NCBI GenBank assembly: GCA_913031435.1 | Contig: CAJWFD010000003.1 | Coordinates: 1-64,000 of the forward strand | Length of the DNA: 64,000 nt | From: an uncultured Cryomorphaceae bacterium | GTDB taxonomy: Bacteria > Bacteroidota > Bacteroidia > Flavobacteriales > Schleiferiaceae | Reading direction: 5' to 3' | In this document: in pieces, positions 8,784-18,261 of the stretch | How positions within the stretch are numbered: position 1 is the stretch's first letter | How the letters are laid out: the number at the start of each line of letters is the position of its first letter | The notes under the pieces: model-generated | The model's input: the letters and a program-made list of their open reading frames with translations, nothing else | What the model was told of the DNA's origin: nothing | Databases searched by the model: none | Position numbers and translations under genes: made by a program

Positions 8784-11600
8784 CTATAGGTTTAACTCTA
8801 ATTTAAGGAATTGCGCGGTGATACTAGCCTCCACGGTAATGATTTCTTCAGGTGTCCCCTCAGCTACTATATCACCACCACCCGTGCCACCTTCAGGTCC
8901 TAGATCAATCACGTGATCAGCTTGTTTGATAACATCCATGTTGTGTTCGATAATGAGCACGGTGTTTCCTTGTTCCACCAGTTGTTGAATCACTTCCATT
9001 AGGACTCTAACATCTTCGAAATGAAGCCCTGTAGTGGGTTCATCTAGGATGTACATGGTGTTTCCCGTATCTTTTTTACTCAGTTCAGTCGCCAGCTTGA
9101 CGCGTTGGGCTTCACCGCCACTAAGAGTGGTAGATGGTTGACCTAATCGAATATAGCCAAGGCCTACATTAGCCATGGTCTGAAGTTTTGCATTGATCTT
9201 AGGAACCAATTCGAAAAAAGGTAAAGCATCTTCAATACTCATGTTCAGTACGTCGCTGATACTCTTTCCTTTGTAACGTATCTCTAAGGTTTCTCTATTG
9301 AATCGCTTACCTTGACAGGTTTCGCAATGCACGTAAACGTCAGGAAGGAAGTTCATTTCAATCACCCGTAAACCGCCGCCTTCGCATGTTTCACAACGTC
9401 CACCCTTAACATTAAAAGAATATCGTCCAGGTTTATACCCTCGTATTTTACTCTCTGATAGGCCTGCGAACAATTGACGAATTTCGGACCATACACCTGT
9501 ATAAGTAGCAGGATTTGATCTAGGTGTTCTCCCTATAGGACTTTGGTCAATATCTATAATCTTATCTATCCGTTCAGTTCCCTCTATTTTAGTGTACGGT
9601 TGAGGTTTGCCAACCGCACGGAAGATGAGGTGATTCAAAATGGGGTAGAGTGTGCCGTTAATGAGTGTGGACTTACCGCTCCCGCTTACTCCTGTAATAC
9701 AGGTAAGTATGCCAAGTGGAATACGTACATCAACGTTGTTTAAGTTATTGCCGGTGGCTCCATATAAATTAATATATCCGCTTGGCGAACGTCGCGTGGC
9801 AGGAGTAGGGACGTTTCTCTTCCCATTTAAGTAATCCGCAGTTATAGTATCTGCCTTTAGAATATCTTCAATGGCACCCTGTGCGACAACATACCCACCG
9901 TGAATCCCTGCTCTTGGACCGATGTCTAAGATGTGGTCTGCAGTTTCGATCATCTCTTTATCATGCTCCACTACGATCACACTATTGCCGATGTCACGGA
10001 GTTGCTTTAAGGAGTGTATGAGTCGTGCATTATCGCGTTGATGTAAACCTATGGACGGTTCATCTAAAATATAAAGTACATTGACCAACTGTGATCCAAT
10101 TTGTGTTGCTAAGCGTATTCGCTGTGCTTCACCACCACTCAAGCTGCGCGCACTGCGGTTGATGTTTAAATATCCCAAGCCTACGTCAAGAAGAAAGGCG
10201 GTACGTGCCTTGAGTTCTTTTGAAATCTCACAGGCAATTTTCCACTCTTTTTCGTTTAAATGATTGGGTAAACTATCAATCCAATTGTTGAAGTCTAACA
10301 AGCTCATCGTGCTGACATCAGAAATACTCTGCCCAACTATTTTAAAGTGCAAACTTTCTTTTCTCAGTCGAGCGCCACCACATGTACCACAGTTAACATT
10401 TTCCATAAAGTCGTCTGCCCATCGCTGAATCGTACGGCTCTTAGCATCCTTGCTCTGGTTGGCTATAAAGTGTATGACTCCTTCAAAATTAACCTTGTAC
10501 TCCTTGGTTACCCCAATTGCCTTATGCTCAATAGTCATTACCTCATTAGTTCCGTTCAATATGATGTCCAGAGCTTCCTTTGGGATATCTGCCACCGAGG
10601 TATCAAGGCTAAATCCATATTTCATTGCGATGATTTCCAACTGATTGAAAATCCAATTTTTTTTGTACTCACCGACAGGGGCTAAACCTCCTTTGCGTAT
10701 GGTCTTTTGAAGGTCTGGCATGACCTTGTCTAAATTTACCTCTTTGGTGGTACCTAGTCCATCACAATGAGGACAGGCACCCTTAGGACTGTTAAAAGAA
10801 AAGGTATTAGGTTCAGGTTCTTGGTAGGCAATACCCGTAGTTGGACACATCAATTGTCTCGAGAAATAGGCAAGTTCACCACTGTCTAAGTCAATTATAG
10901 CGATGGTCCCTTTACCATGACTCATCGCGGTTTCCACACTTTGTGCAATACGTGCTTCAGCCGTGGCAGCGACACGAATACGGTCTATGACAATCTCAAC
11001 GTCATGCGTTTTATATCGATCTAATCTATATCCACCGCTAATCTCGACGATTTCACCGTCAACTCTAGCGCGAACAAAACCCATTCTTATGATTTGTTCA
11101 AATAGTTCACGATAATGTCCTTTTCGTGATCGAACGACAGGGGCTAACACGGCAATTCGCTTACCCGTGAACCGTTCATTAATTAAGGAGATAATTTTAG
11201 AATCGGTATAACTTACCATCGCTTCACCAGTTTCGTAGCTGTATGCTCTCGAGGCTCTAGCGAAAAGAAGTCGAAGAAAATCACTGAGTTCAGTAACGGT
11301 TCCTACTGTAGATCTTGGATTCCGAGAAGTCGTCTTTTGCTCTATAGAAATAACAGGTGAAAGCCCTTCAATTTTATCGACTTCTGGACGTTCCATAGTA
11401 CCAATAAATTGTCGCGCGTAGGCACTAAATGTTTCCATATACCGTCTCTGCCCTTCAGCATAAATAGTATTGAAAGCAAGAGAGCTCTTTCCTGAACCGC
11501 TTAAACCGGTGATGACCACTAACGAATTCCGGGGAATGTTAACGTCAATGTTTCTTAAGTTGTGTGCTTTTGCACCGTATACTTCTATGAATTCGTTCAT
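8784..11600 (-). CDS. uvrA: Excinuclease ABC subunit A
   Basis: The 938-residue UvrA recognises DNA lesions with UvrB in nucleotide excision repair. Two ABC ATPase modules are visible: Walker A GLSGSGKSS near the N-terminus and GVSGSGKST past the middle, each with a signature LSGGEAQR. Zinc modules CPHCDGLG and CETCEGGG...CETCQGKRF are also present. I start it at the ATG at 11600 (MNEFIEVYGAKAHNLRN), which matches the usual UvrA N-terminus; the open frame runs 23 codons further upstream without family support. This start overlaps the transglycosylase stop as ATGA, so the two are probably translationally coupled. Confidence 0.97.
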   Translation of the reverse strand: MNEFIEVYGAKAHNLRNIDVNIPRNSLVVITGLSGSGKSSLAFNTIYAEGQRRYMETFSAYARQFIGTMERPEVDKIEGLSPVISIEQKTTSRNPRSTVGTVTELSDFLRLLFARASRAYSYETGEAMVSYTDSKIISLINERFTGKRIAVLAPVVRSRKGHYRELFEQIIRMGFVRARVDGEIVEISGGYRLDRYKTHDVEIVIDRIRVAATAEARIAQSVETAMSHGKGTIAIIDLDSGELAYFSRQLMCPTTGIAYQEPEPNTFSFNSPKGACPHCDGLGTTKEVNLDKVMPDLQKTIRKGGLAPVGEYKKNWIFNQLEIIAMKYGFSLDTSVADIPKEALDIILNGTNEVMTIEHKAIGVTKEYKVNFEGVIHFIANQSKDAKSRTIQRWADDFMENVNCGTCGGARLRKESLHFKIVGQSISDVSTMSLLDFNNWIDSLPNHLNEKEWKIACEISKELKARTAFLLDVGLGYLNINRSARSLSGGEAQRIRLATQIGSQLVNVLYILDEPSIGLHQRDNARLIHSLKQLRDIGNSVIVVEHDKEMIETADHILDIGPRAGIHGGYVVAQGAIEDILKADTITADYLNGKRNVPTPATRRSPSGYINLYGATGNNLNNVDVRIPLGILTCITGVSGSGKSTLINGTLYPILNHLIFRAVGKPQPYTKIEGTERIDKIIDIDQSPIGRTPRSNPATYTGVWSEIRQLFAGLSESKIRGYKPGRYSFNVKGGRCETCEGGGLRVIEMNFLPDVYVHCETCQGKRFNRETLEIRYKGKSISDVLNMSIEDALPFFELVPKINAKLQTMANVGLGYIRLGQPSTTLSGGEAQRVKLATELSKKDTGNTMYILDEPTTGLHFEDVRVLMEVIQQLVEQGNTVLIIEHNMDVIKQADHVIDLGPEGGTGGGDIVAEGTPEEIITVEASITAQFLKLELNL

Positions 11601-12499
11601 GACTCTTTTGCAACCAAAATTTGGTACGTATTGTTTGAGATGTTGCTCAATTTCGAAGCACGAAGCCATGGATTATATAATCGCAGTGCTTTATAAGTAG
11701 TGTGGTGTTCTATCGACCAATCAACCCAACTTGGAACGGATGAATTAACAGTAATGGTATCAAAAACGGGTAGTGAATAGCCTGCGCTTTTATGGTATAC
11801 ATAGCCATAATCTTCCAAGTGCTCATGGATATGTTTTAATGCTGCCAAGCGGTATACATATCTACCGGTCTCACTATTTAACCTAAGGTCGTAGTAAGAA
11901 TTCACACGTTGTTCAGAAAGTCTTTTAGCCGTTCCAGTCATTCCCATGTTGTAGGAGGCTGCAGCCAGTGTCCAGTTATTAAACCTATTATGGGCTTCAT
12001 TAAGATATTCACAAGCTACTGCGGTTGCTTTAACCATATGGTAGCGTTCATCTATTTCGCTGGTAACCTCTAAACCATGGTCTAAAGCAGTTCCCTTCAT
12101 GATTTGCCACGGTCCGGCTGCACCTGCTGGGCTCACTATATTTTGTAGTCCACTTTCAATAAGTACAAGATATTTGAAGTCTTCAGGGATTCCATTTTCT
12201 TCAAGTATTGGTGTAATGACGGGGAACCACTTGTCACTTCTTTTTAGCATGAGTAAATTATTGCTTTGCCAGTAGGTGTTTACGAGAATTTCGCGGTCGA
12301 GGCTTTCTTGCACATCTAGTTTATCCAAAGGCATCAATTCACCTGCGACGTTGAGTGTTTTAGGTAGTGGAAAAGGTTTTATGGTACTGGGCTTTACTTC
12401 CGTTGGATGTGGTTGGTCTGTTTCAGCGGAGGTGAAAATGACTAGTGAAGTCACTAAACTAGCTAAGAGTAGGAAGGAGGTAATGTATTTAAGGCGCAT
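11597..12499 (-). CDS. Lytic transglycosylase (SLT domain, MltD-like)
   Basis: About 300 residues from the ATG at 12499 (MRLKYITSFLLLASLVTSLV), which supplies a signal peptide or membrane anchor; an 18-codon upstream extension is unlikely. The goose-lysozyme-like SLT fold is shown by LVLIESGLQN with catalytic Glu115, followed by SPAGAAGPWQIM and AAASYNMGMTG. These enzymes cleave peptidoglycan glycan strands in the periplasm, forming 1,6-anhydromuropeptides. No LysM domain is visible. The 5' end overlaps rfbC by 11 bp and the 3' end overlaps uvrA by 4 bp. Confidence 0.9.
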   Translation of the reverse strand: MRLKYITSFLLLASLVTSLVIFTSAETDQPHPTEVKPSTIKPFPLPKTLNVAGELMPLDKLDVQESLDREILVNTYWQSNNLLMLKRSDKWFPVITPILEENGIPEDFKYLVLIESGLQNIVSPAGAAGPWQIMKGTALDHGLEVTSEIDERYHMVKATAVACEYLNEAHNRFNNWTLAAASYNMGMTGTAKRLSEQRVNSYYDLRLNSETGRYVYRLAALKHIHEHLEDYGYVYHKSAGYSLPVFDTITVNSSVPSWVDWSIEHHTTYKALRLYNPWLRASKLSNISNNTYQILVAKES

Positions 12500-13043
12500 A
12501 TATAAAAGGGGAATCAAACTCTGCAAAGTTAGGTCCCTTTTGGTCCTTTTCACTCAATTTCGGTGAGATAACTTTCCAATCTATATTGAGTGTTTCATCT
12601 GACCAAAGGATGCTTCCTTCGTACTCAGGACTATAAGTGTCTGTGCATTTGTAGAGAAAAACGGTGCCGTCTTCAAGTGTAGCAAACCCATGAGCGAAAC
12701 CAGGGGGGATCCACAGCATTTTTTTGTTTTCACCGCTGAGTTCCACGGCATGGTGCTGTCCATAGGTTGGAGATCCCTTTCTTATGTCCACAGCGACATC
12801 CAGAACTTTTCCTCGTTGTACTCTGACGAGTTTTCCTTGAGCCTTTGGAGGTACTTGAAAATGTAATCCACGAACTACACCGGCATTTGAATAACTTTCG
12901 TTGTCCTGAACAAAATCAGCTTGAATACCAGCGGCTTTGAATAACTCAGCACTGTAACTTTCAAAAAAGTACCCCCTGTCGTCACCAAAAACACGAGGTT
13001 CTATTTCAAATAAGTCAAGTAAGGGCGTAGGTAGTATTTTCAT
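12489..13043 (-). CDS. rfbC: dTDP-4-dehydrorhamnose 3,5-epimerase
   Basis: The 184-residue cupin has the full RmlC pattern: FFESY near 27, RGLHFQVPP with the catalytic base His61, the KLVRVQRGKVLDVAVDIR core strand, WIPPGFAHGF, and FLYKCTDTY holding the tyrosines (131/137) near the active site. It epimerises C3 and C5 of dTDP-4-keto-6-deoxyglucose on the way to dTDP-L-rhamnose for surface polysaccharide. Unusually, rmlA, rmlB and rmlD are not adjacent; the neighbours are a transglycosylase and an alpha/beta hydrolase. Confidence 0.94.
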   Translation of the reverse strand: MKILPTPLLDLFEIEPRVFGDDRGYFFESYSAELFKAAGIQADFVQDNESYSNAGVVRGLHFQVPPKAQGKLVRVQRGKVLDVAVDIRKGSPTYGQHHAVELSGENKKMLWIPPGFAHGFATLEDGTVFLYKCTDTYSPEYEGSILWSDETLNIDWKVISPKLSEKDQKGPNFAEFDSPFIYAP

Positions 13044-13066
13044 ATAGCCAAAAATAGCAGGATATA

Positions 13067-13729
13067 CTATACCAGCGCAGGATCTACGTATTCTTTAAGT
13101 AAGTAAGATATTTCTTGCCCATGGGTTTGGAAACTGAGGTGTGCTGCATCCTTGAGCGTCCATGTTCTCTTTTCCTCATACGTGGAATGAAGGAATACAG
13201 GATCAACTTCACCTTGAATAACGTCAATAGGACAGAGAGGAGTAGGGTGGTTCCAGCTTAATATTTCTTTTAGTACCCAACGGTAGTATCGGTCATCAAA
13301 TTGCTCCATCATCTCTATGGTCAAGTCAAGCTGGCTGGTAGGTTTACTATGGAGTCTAGCTAGAAAAAATATAAACTTTATGACACTGTTCTTAGGAGCC
13401 CAGCGAAGAATACCGGTTAATGATAAAAGTCGGAAGAATGGCCTAACGGTGCTTTTATGATGTAGTGAGTTAAGTAATACAACTCGTTGTACTTTGTTCC
13501 TGCTTGCCCAGTCTTGTGCAACTATGCCTCCGAAGCTGTAGCCAAAAATCAGATCATTATCTGCAATGTCGTGTCCATTTAGCAGCCTATCTGCATAAGA
13601 AGATATCGTTTCCCCATCTTTTGGATCCAACCATTCGAGAAAAGTGGCGGACCAGGGAAATTTTAACGAACGAAATATTCTAGAATCGGCGCCCATTCCG
13701 GGAAGTACCCATACTCGAGGTTTATGCAT
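13067..13729 (-). CDS. Alpha/beta hydrolase
   Basis: A 220-residue predicted hydrolase starting at the ATG at 13729 (MHKPRVWVLPGMGADSRIF); the open frame continues six codons further to a TTG. The strand-1 oxyanion loop PGMGADSRIF, the nucleophile elbow GYSFGG, and a late acid/histidine pair (GEVDPVF; DAAHLSFQTH) fit a Ser-Asp-His catalytic triad. Substrate cannot be inferred. It overlaps the inositol monophosphatase gene by 8 bp and sits 23 bp before rfbC, so it belongs to the same leftward operon. Confidence 0.8.
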   Translation of the reverse strand: MHKPRVWVLPGMGADSRIFRSLKFPWSATFLEWLDPKDGETISSYADRLLNGHDIADNDLIFGYSFGGIVAQDWASRNKVQRVVLLNSLHHKSTVRPFFRLLSLTGILRWAPKNSVIKFIFFLARLHSKPTSQLDLTIEMMEQFDDRYYRWVLKEILSWNHPTPLCPIDVIQGEVDPVFLHSTYEEKRTWTLKDAAHLSFQTHGQEISYLLKEYVDPALV

Positions 13730-14525
13730 GTCCAATGTATTTTTCAACTACTTCCAAAACACGTCCATGTATGTTTTTGTTCGCTGCGATGATGCTGTTC
13801 GCTGGGATTGCAACATTTACTCCTTCGAAATCAGTGACATATCCTCCCGCTTCGCGCACTAAAACCACACCGGCTGCGACATCCCAAGGACTCAATCCAT
13901 ACTCAAAATAGCCGTCAAATCTTCCACAGGCCGTATAGGCAAGGTCTACAGCGGCTGTTCCAATTCTTCTTACGCCTCTTGTATGCTGATAAAAATGTGC
14001 CAATGTATTTTGAAATCCAGCCAATTTCGAAAAATTATAGTAGGGAAAGCCCGTGGCTAATAGTGTGTCTTCCAGCGCTTCCGTTTGGGTAGCTGCAATA
14101 GGTCTGCCGTTAAGAAAGGCGCCGCCATTTTCAAAAGCAGAAAAGCATTCGTCCATTCCGACTTCATAGACAACCCCTACAACAGGCCATTTATTTTTCA
14201 ATAATGCGATGGAAACACTATAAATGGGAAGGCCATGGATAAAGTTGGTAGTACCGTCTAATGGGTCAATAACCCAGGTATACTCGGAATCAAGATCTTG
14301 TTCAATGGTTTTTTCTTCGGTAAGGAAGCCCGCTTCTGGCAATAGCTCACTAAGACCAGTTACCAGCAGTTTTTCAGCAGTTCGGTCAACATCACTTACT
14401 AATGCATTTAAACTCTTTGCGGTTACTTCATCTTTGTTAAAAGTCGCTTGTGCAATTCGTAAATAGTTGCCTGCTTCTTTGGAAATAGCAGCAACCTTTG
14501 AAGTGATATCATTTAAGTTGATCAT
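13722..14525 (-). CDS. Inositol monophosphatase family protein (SuhB-like)
   Basis: The 267-residue protein has the Mg-dependent phosphatase motifs in order: EEKT (metal ligand), WVIDPLDGTTNFIHGLP, and LSPWDVAAGVVLVREAGG. Family members dephosphorylate inositol-1-phosphate or related sugar/nucleotide phosphates (for example 3'-phosphoadenosine 5'-phosphate), and SuhB itself also acts in rRNA transcription, so the substrate is open. The ATG at 14525 gives a normal N-terminus. An 87-bp gap separates it from mtaB upstream; it overlaps the downstream hydrolase by 8 bp. Confidence 0.9.
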   Translation of the reverse strand: MINLNDITSKVAAISKEAGNYLRIAQATFNKDEVTAKSLNALVSDVDRTAEKLLVTGLSELLPEAGFLTEEKTIEQDLDSEYTWVIDPLDGTTNFIHGLPIYSVSIALLKNKWPVVGVVYEVGMDECFSAFENGGAFLNGRPIAATQTEALEDTLLATGFPYYNFSKLAGFQNTLAHFYQHTRGVRRIGTAAVDLAYTACGRFDGYFEYGLSPWDVAAGVVLVREAGGYVTDFEGVNVAIPANSIIAANKNIHGRVLEVVEKYIGHA

Positions 14526-14612
14526 AATAATTTGATCTCAGGTAGTTTAGAGGTTACTGCGGATTAGATTTTAGAACACATTAAGTTAAGAAATCACAAT
14601 CTTTGAAGCAGC

Positions 14613-15968
14613 TCAAAGATTTAAAAAGTCCGTTGTGTTTTTCACATGGTCTGGCAACTCTAAGGTTACCAAACCATCTTGATCAATTTCACTAAGCTTT
14701 GCGGAAATGGTTTTATTCGCCCATTGAGGATTCCAGAAGGTTTTCACGCGTATATAGTTATCAGTGTAACCCAGCATGTAGCCCTCACGATTATCATTTT
14801 CAAAGAGAATTGTTCGGTATTGACCAATTTGACTTTGATAAAATGAGCGCTTCTTTTTTTCGCTTAAAATTCGCAACATTTTATTTCGACGCTTGCGTTC
14901 AGTTATAGGTACGACATCCTCCATACTCGCCGCAGCTGTATTTGGACGTTCGCTATAGGTAAACACGTGTAAATAGCTAATCGGAAGGTCATTGAGTAGG
15001 TTGTAAGTATCTAAAAAGTACGCTTCAGTTTCGCCTGGAAAACCTACAATAATATCAACTCCAATACATGAATCGGCATCTACAGACTTTATGGCATGCA
15101 CCCTTTTAATATATAAATCGGTCATGTACCGTCGCTTCATTTTTTTCAATACAGCGTCTGAACCACTTTGCAATGGAATATGAAAGTGAGGAACGAATTT
15201 TTTAGAAACGGCAGTGAAAGAAATGATTTCGTCTTTAAGTAAATTGGGCTCAATACTGGATATGCGCATACGCGCAACATCAACATTAACATCCAATGCT
15301 TGGACTAACTCTAAGAAGGAGTGTTCATGTCGCTTGTTCCCAAATTCCCCTTTACCATAATCTCCTACATTCACTCCTGTGAGGACTATTTCTGAGATTC
15401 CTTTTGCTGCAATTTCTTGCGCATTTTTAACCACATTATTTAATGTATCTGACCTAGAAATACCTCTGGCCAACGGAATAGTACAATACGTACATTTATA
15501 ATCGCACCCATCTTGAACCTTTAAGAAGGCCCGTGTTCTGTCACCAGCGCTGTAGGAGCTTACAAATTTTTGAGCTTCTGAAATCTCACAACTGTGCATG
15601 AGCGCTGGCCCAGTAGTTTTCTCTAAAGCACCTAAAAATTGAGTCACGTTAAACTTCTCAGTGGCTCCCAGTACGAGATCTACACCAGGCATTTGCATGA
15701 TTTGATCCGGTTTTAATTGGGCATAACATCCCACAATTATGATAAACCCATCGGGGTTTGCCCTAAGTGCACGCCCAACAATATTGCGACATTCACGATC
15801 TGCATTTTCTGTAACCGAGCACGTGTTGATGACATATACATCCGCGTGATCTGAAAACTCAGTACGTACAAAACCCTTTGTGATAAAATCGTTTGCTACG
15901 GTAGACGTCTCAGCAAAATTCAGCTTACATCCTAGCGTATGAAAGGCAACAGATTTATTGGAGGTCAT
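14613..15968 (-). CDS. mtaB: tRNA t6A37 methylthiotransferase MtaB
   Basis: A 451-residue radical-SAM methylthiotransferase. The N-terminal domain holds three cluster cysteines (HTLGCKLN, NTCSVTEN, VGCYAQLKP). The radical-SAM centre CDYKCTYC lies near residue 152, and a TRAM-like RNA-binding region ends the protein. The e-MtaB type converts N6-threonylcarbamoyladenosine at position 37 of tRNA to its 2-methylthio form. The HTLGCKLNxxET N-terminus favours MtaB over MiaB or RimO. It overlaps murB by 4 bp (ATGA). Confidence 0.93.
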   Translation of the reverse strand: MTSNKSVAFHTLGCKLNFAETSTVANDFITKGFVRTEFSDHADVYVINTCSVTENADRECRNIVGRALRANPDGFIIIVGCYAQLKPDQIMQMPGVDLVLGATEKFNVTQFLGALEKTTGPALMHSCEISEAQKFVSSYSAGDRTRAFLKVQDGCDYKCTYCTIPLARGISRSDTLNNVVKNAQEIAAKGISEIVLTGVNVGDYGKGEFGNKRHEHSFLELVQALDVNVDVARMRISSIEPNLLKDEIISFTAVSKKFVPHFHIPLQSGSDAVLKKMKRRYMTDLYIKRVHAIKSVDADSCIGVDIIVGFPGETEAYFLDTYNLLNDLPISYLHVFTYSERPNTAAASMEDVVPITERKRRNKMLRILSEKKKRSFYQSQIGQYRTILFENDNREGYMLGYTDNYIRVKTFWNPQWANKTISAKLSEIDQDGLVTLELPDHVKNTTDFLNL

Positions 15969-16972
15969 AATAAGTTGACTTCTGCTTCAAGTAAAACCTC
16001 AAACTTCTCTTGAATATCAGTAATGATCTTTTGAGAAAGAGTTAATAGTTGTGTTCCAGTGGCTTTGCCATAGTTCACAAGAACCAGTGCTTGCTTTTTA
16101 TGTACGCCTGCATCACCTTCTCTGTGTCCTTTCCAGCCAGCCTTTTCTATGAGCCAACCAGCTGCTATTTTCTTTCCGTCCGCTGCGTCATAACAAGGTA
16201 GATCAGGGTACTGACCCACAAGTTTTTCTGCAAGTTCAGCGGGTACAATTGGATTTTTGAAGAACGAGCCACTGTTGCCTAGCTTAGCGGGATCTGGGAG
16301 TTTACTTTCACGGATTGAGATGATGGCATTACTTATTTCTTTAGGTGTAGGCTCTAAAATCTCAGCTTGGGTTAACTCATTTTGAATAGCTCCATAACTA
16401 ACTTTAAGGTTATGGTTACGCTTTGTTAGTTTCAATGTAACCCAAGTAATGATTGCCTTATTTTTCCAAACTCCTTTAAAGATGCTATCTCTATATCCAA
16501 ACTTTATATCGTCCAAAGCGAGGTTAAAGTGAGTTTTATCCTTCAAATTAATACCCTCACAACTGACAAAGACATCCTTTAACTCTACGCCATAAGCTCC
16601 AATGTTTTGAACTGGAGCAGTACCACAATTACCGGGTATCAGGCTTAAATTTTCTAACCCAGCCCAACCACGTGAGAGCGTCCAAAGCACAGCTTCATGC
16701 CAGTTTTCCCCTGCACCTAATTTTACATGCACAACATCGTCGTCCTCGTAGACTACTTTGCGTCCGTGAATGTCTATTTTTAATACATCTCCTTCAATGT
16801 TCTTTGTGAGCAGTATGTTTGAACCACCACCAAGAACTAATTTAGGTGCGTCATAATGCTTGATGTAGTCGAGTACCTCATCAGTACTTTGTGCCCAGAT
16901 CAAACGCTCCGCTTTCTGGTCGATACCAAATGTATTGAGCTTCTTTAGACTTTGATTAATCTGAACGATCAC
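15965..16972 (-). CDS. murB: UDP-N-acetylenolpyruvoylglucosamine reductase
   Basis: The 335-residue flavoprotein reduces UDP-GlcNAc-enolpyruvate to UDP-MurNAc in peptidoglycan precursor synthesis. It shows NTFGI, VLGGGSNILL, NLSLIPGNCGTAPVQNIGAYG (FAD site) and GNSGSFFKNP with the catalytic serine. The start codon is GTG at 16972: an in-frame stop lies three codons upstream and no ATG lies nearby, and the resulting N-terminus is the usual one for MurB. It sits 13 bp after the aminotransferase and overlaps mtaB (ATGA). Confidence 0.96.
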   Translation of the reverse strand: MIVQINQSLKKLNTFGIDQKAERLIWAQSTDEVLDYIKHYDAPKLVLGGGSNILLTKNIEGDVLKIDIHGRKVVYEDDDVVHVKLGAGENWHEAVLWTLSRGWAGLENLSLIPGNCGTAPVQNIGAYGVELKDVFVSCEGINLKDKTHFNLALDDIKFGYRDSIFKGVWKNKAIITWVTLKLTKRNHNLKVSYGAIQNELTQAEILEPTPKEISNAIISIRESKLPDPAKLGNSGSFFKNPIVPAELAEKLVGQYPDLPCYDAADGKKIAAGWLIEKAGWKGHREGDAGVHKKQALVLVNYGKATGTQLLTLSQKIITDIQEKFEVLLEAEVNLL

Positions 16973-16985
16973 TAGCGTTTAGTTT

Positions 16986-18185
16986 TTATCCGGTTGTATG
17001 AGGGTATTCTATTAAGGCTTGACGAAGTATCTCTACACAGTCTTTTAGTGCCGTTGTATTTAGTACATAGGCTAATCTTGCTTGAGTAGCTCCTAATTCA
17101 GGCTTTGCATAAAAACCTGCTGCTGGAGCCATCATCACGGTTTTGTTGTTGTGACTAAAATCGCTGAGCAGCCACTGACAAAAATGTTCTGTACTTTTTA
17201 CAGGAAATGAGGCCACAGCATAAAATGCTCCTTTAGGTTTGGGACAAAATACACCGTCAATACCGTTTAAACCATCGACAAGTGCATTTCGTCTTGCCAC
17301 ATACTCATCGTTTATTTCATCAAAGTAGGACTGAGGTGTCGCTAATACCGCTTCACTAGCAATTTGTGCATAGGTAGGGGGGGATAGTCGAGCCTGTGCA
17401 AATTTCATCGCTGCTGCCATAAATTCTTTATTCTTACTTACCAAGCAGCCAATTCGTGCTCCACACATGCTGTATCGTTTTGAGAAGCTGTCGACTATAA
17501 TAGCGTGCTGCTCCAGTCCTTCTATGCTAAGAATGCTATGGTGTAGGTGGCCATCATAGGTAAATTCGCGATAAACCTCATCAGCAATTAGAAAAAGATC
17601 ATACTTGATGACGATGTCTCTGAGTTGCTCAAGTTCCTGCTTGCTATACAGGTATCCAGTAGGATTTCCAGGATTACAAATAAGTATTCCCTTTGTTTTT
17701 TTTGTGATTGCAGCTTCAAATGCAGCTACAGGCGGGAGGGCAAATCCATTTTCAATATGTGCTTCAACTGGTACAACATTTACGCTGTTAGCGATAGCGA
17801 ATCCATTGTAATTGGCGTAAAAAGGCTCAGGAATAATAATTTCGTCGCCCACATCCATTGCAGATCCGAAAGTGAAAAGTAGCGCTTCAGACCCTCCGGA
17901 AGTGACTATAACCTCCTCGATAGAAATGGGTAGTTCTTTATCGGTGTAATAACGCACTAAACCTTCCCTGAGCGACTTAAATCCAGCGCTATGGCTGTAT
18001 GCTAGAATAGGGATATTAGCCTCTTTTATGGCGCGCTGTGCGCTTATTGGGGTTTCAATATCTGGTTGCCCTATGTTTAGATAATAGACACTTGTGCCAT
18101 TTTTCTCTGCCTGCTCTGCGAACGGTATTAATTTCCGAATCGGGCTGGAAGGCATGCGTTGGCCTTTGGAGGATATTCGTGGCAT
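16986..18185 (-). CDS. Pyridoxal phosphate-dependent class I/II aminotransferase
   Basis: The 399-residue fold-type I enzyme resembles aspartate/aromatic aminotransferases. It has the N-terminal substrate loop YYLNIGQPD, the ring-stacking region, NPGNPTGYLYS, IADEVYREF, and SFSKRYSMCGARIG, whose lysine (near residue 236) forms the Schiff base with PLP. Donor and acceptor cannot be told from sequence; aspartate, alanine or methionine aminotransferase roles are all possible. It is the first gene after the DUF1573 terminator. I found no TAnnTTTG box in the 76 bp before it. Confidence 0.88.
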   Translation of the reverse strand: MPRISSKGQRMPSSPIRKLIPFAEQAEKNGTSVYYLNIGQPDIETPISAQRAIKEANIPILAYSHSAGFKSLREGLVRYYTDKELPISIEEVIVTSGGSEALLFTFGSAMDVGDEIIIPEPFYANYNGFAIANSVNVVPVEAHIENGFALPPVAAFEAAITKKTKGILICNPGNPTGYLYSKQELEQLRDIVIKYDLFLIADEVYREFTYDGHLHHSILSIEGLEQHAIIVDSFSKRYSMCGARIGCLVSKNKEFMAAAMKFAQARLSPPTYAQIASEAVLATPQSYFDEINDEYVARRNALVDGLNGIDGVFCPKPKGAFYAVASFPVKSTEHFCQWLLSDFSHNNKTVMMAPAAGFYAKPELGATQARLAYVLNTTALKDCVEILRQALIEYPHTTG

Positions 18186-18205
18186 ATACTGCTTGGTTAA
18201 AATAG

Positions 18206-18233
18206 AAAAGCCCCATAAAAATACGGGGCTTTT
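18206..18233. terminator. Hairpin terminator between DUF1573 gene and aminotransferase gene
   Basis: AAAAGCCCC (18206-18214) pairs perfectly with GGGGCTTTT (18225-18233) around a 10-nt loop. U-rich runs follow on both strands. On the minus strand it would end the DUF1573 transcript 29 bp after its stop codon. Confidence 0.75.
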
Positions 18234-18261
18234 TCTTAATGATGCTTAGTTTTCTGTACAG

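Noticed and set aside
9543-11700. Several 60-112 codon frames opposite uvrA
   Set aside because: They mirror the uvrA reading frame and show no start context or domain.
14601-14618. CTTTGA-AGCAGC-TCAAAG inverted repeat at the mtaB stop
   Set aside because: The stem is only 6 bp, AT-rich and not followed by a U run on either strand, so a terminator call is not supported.
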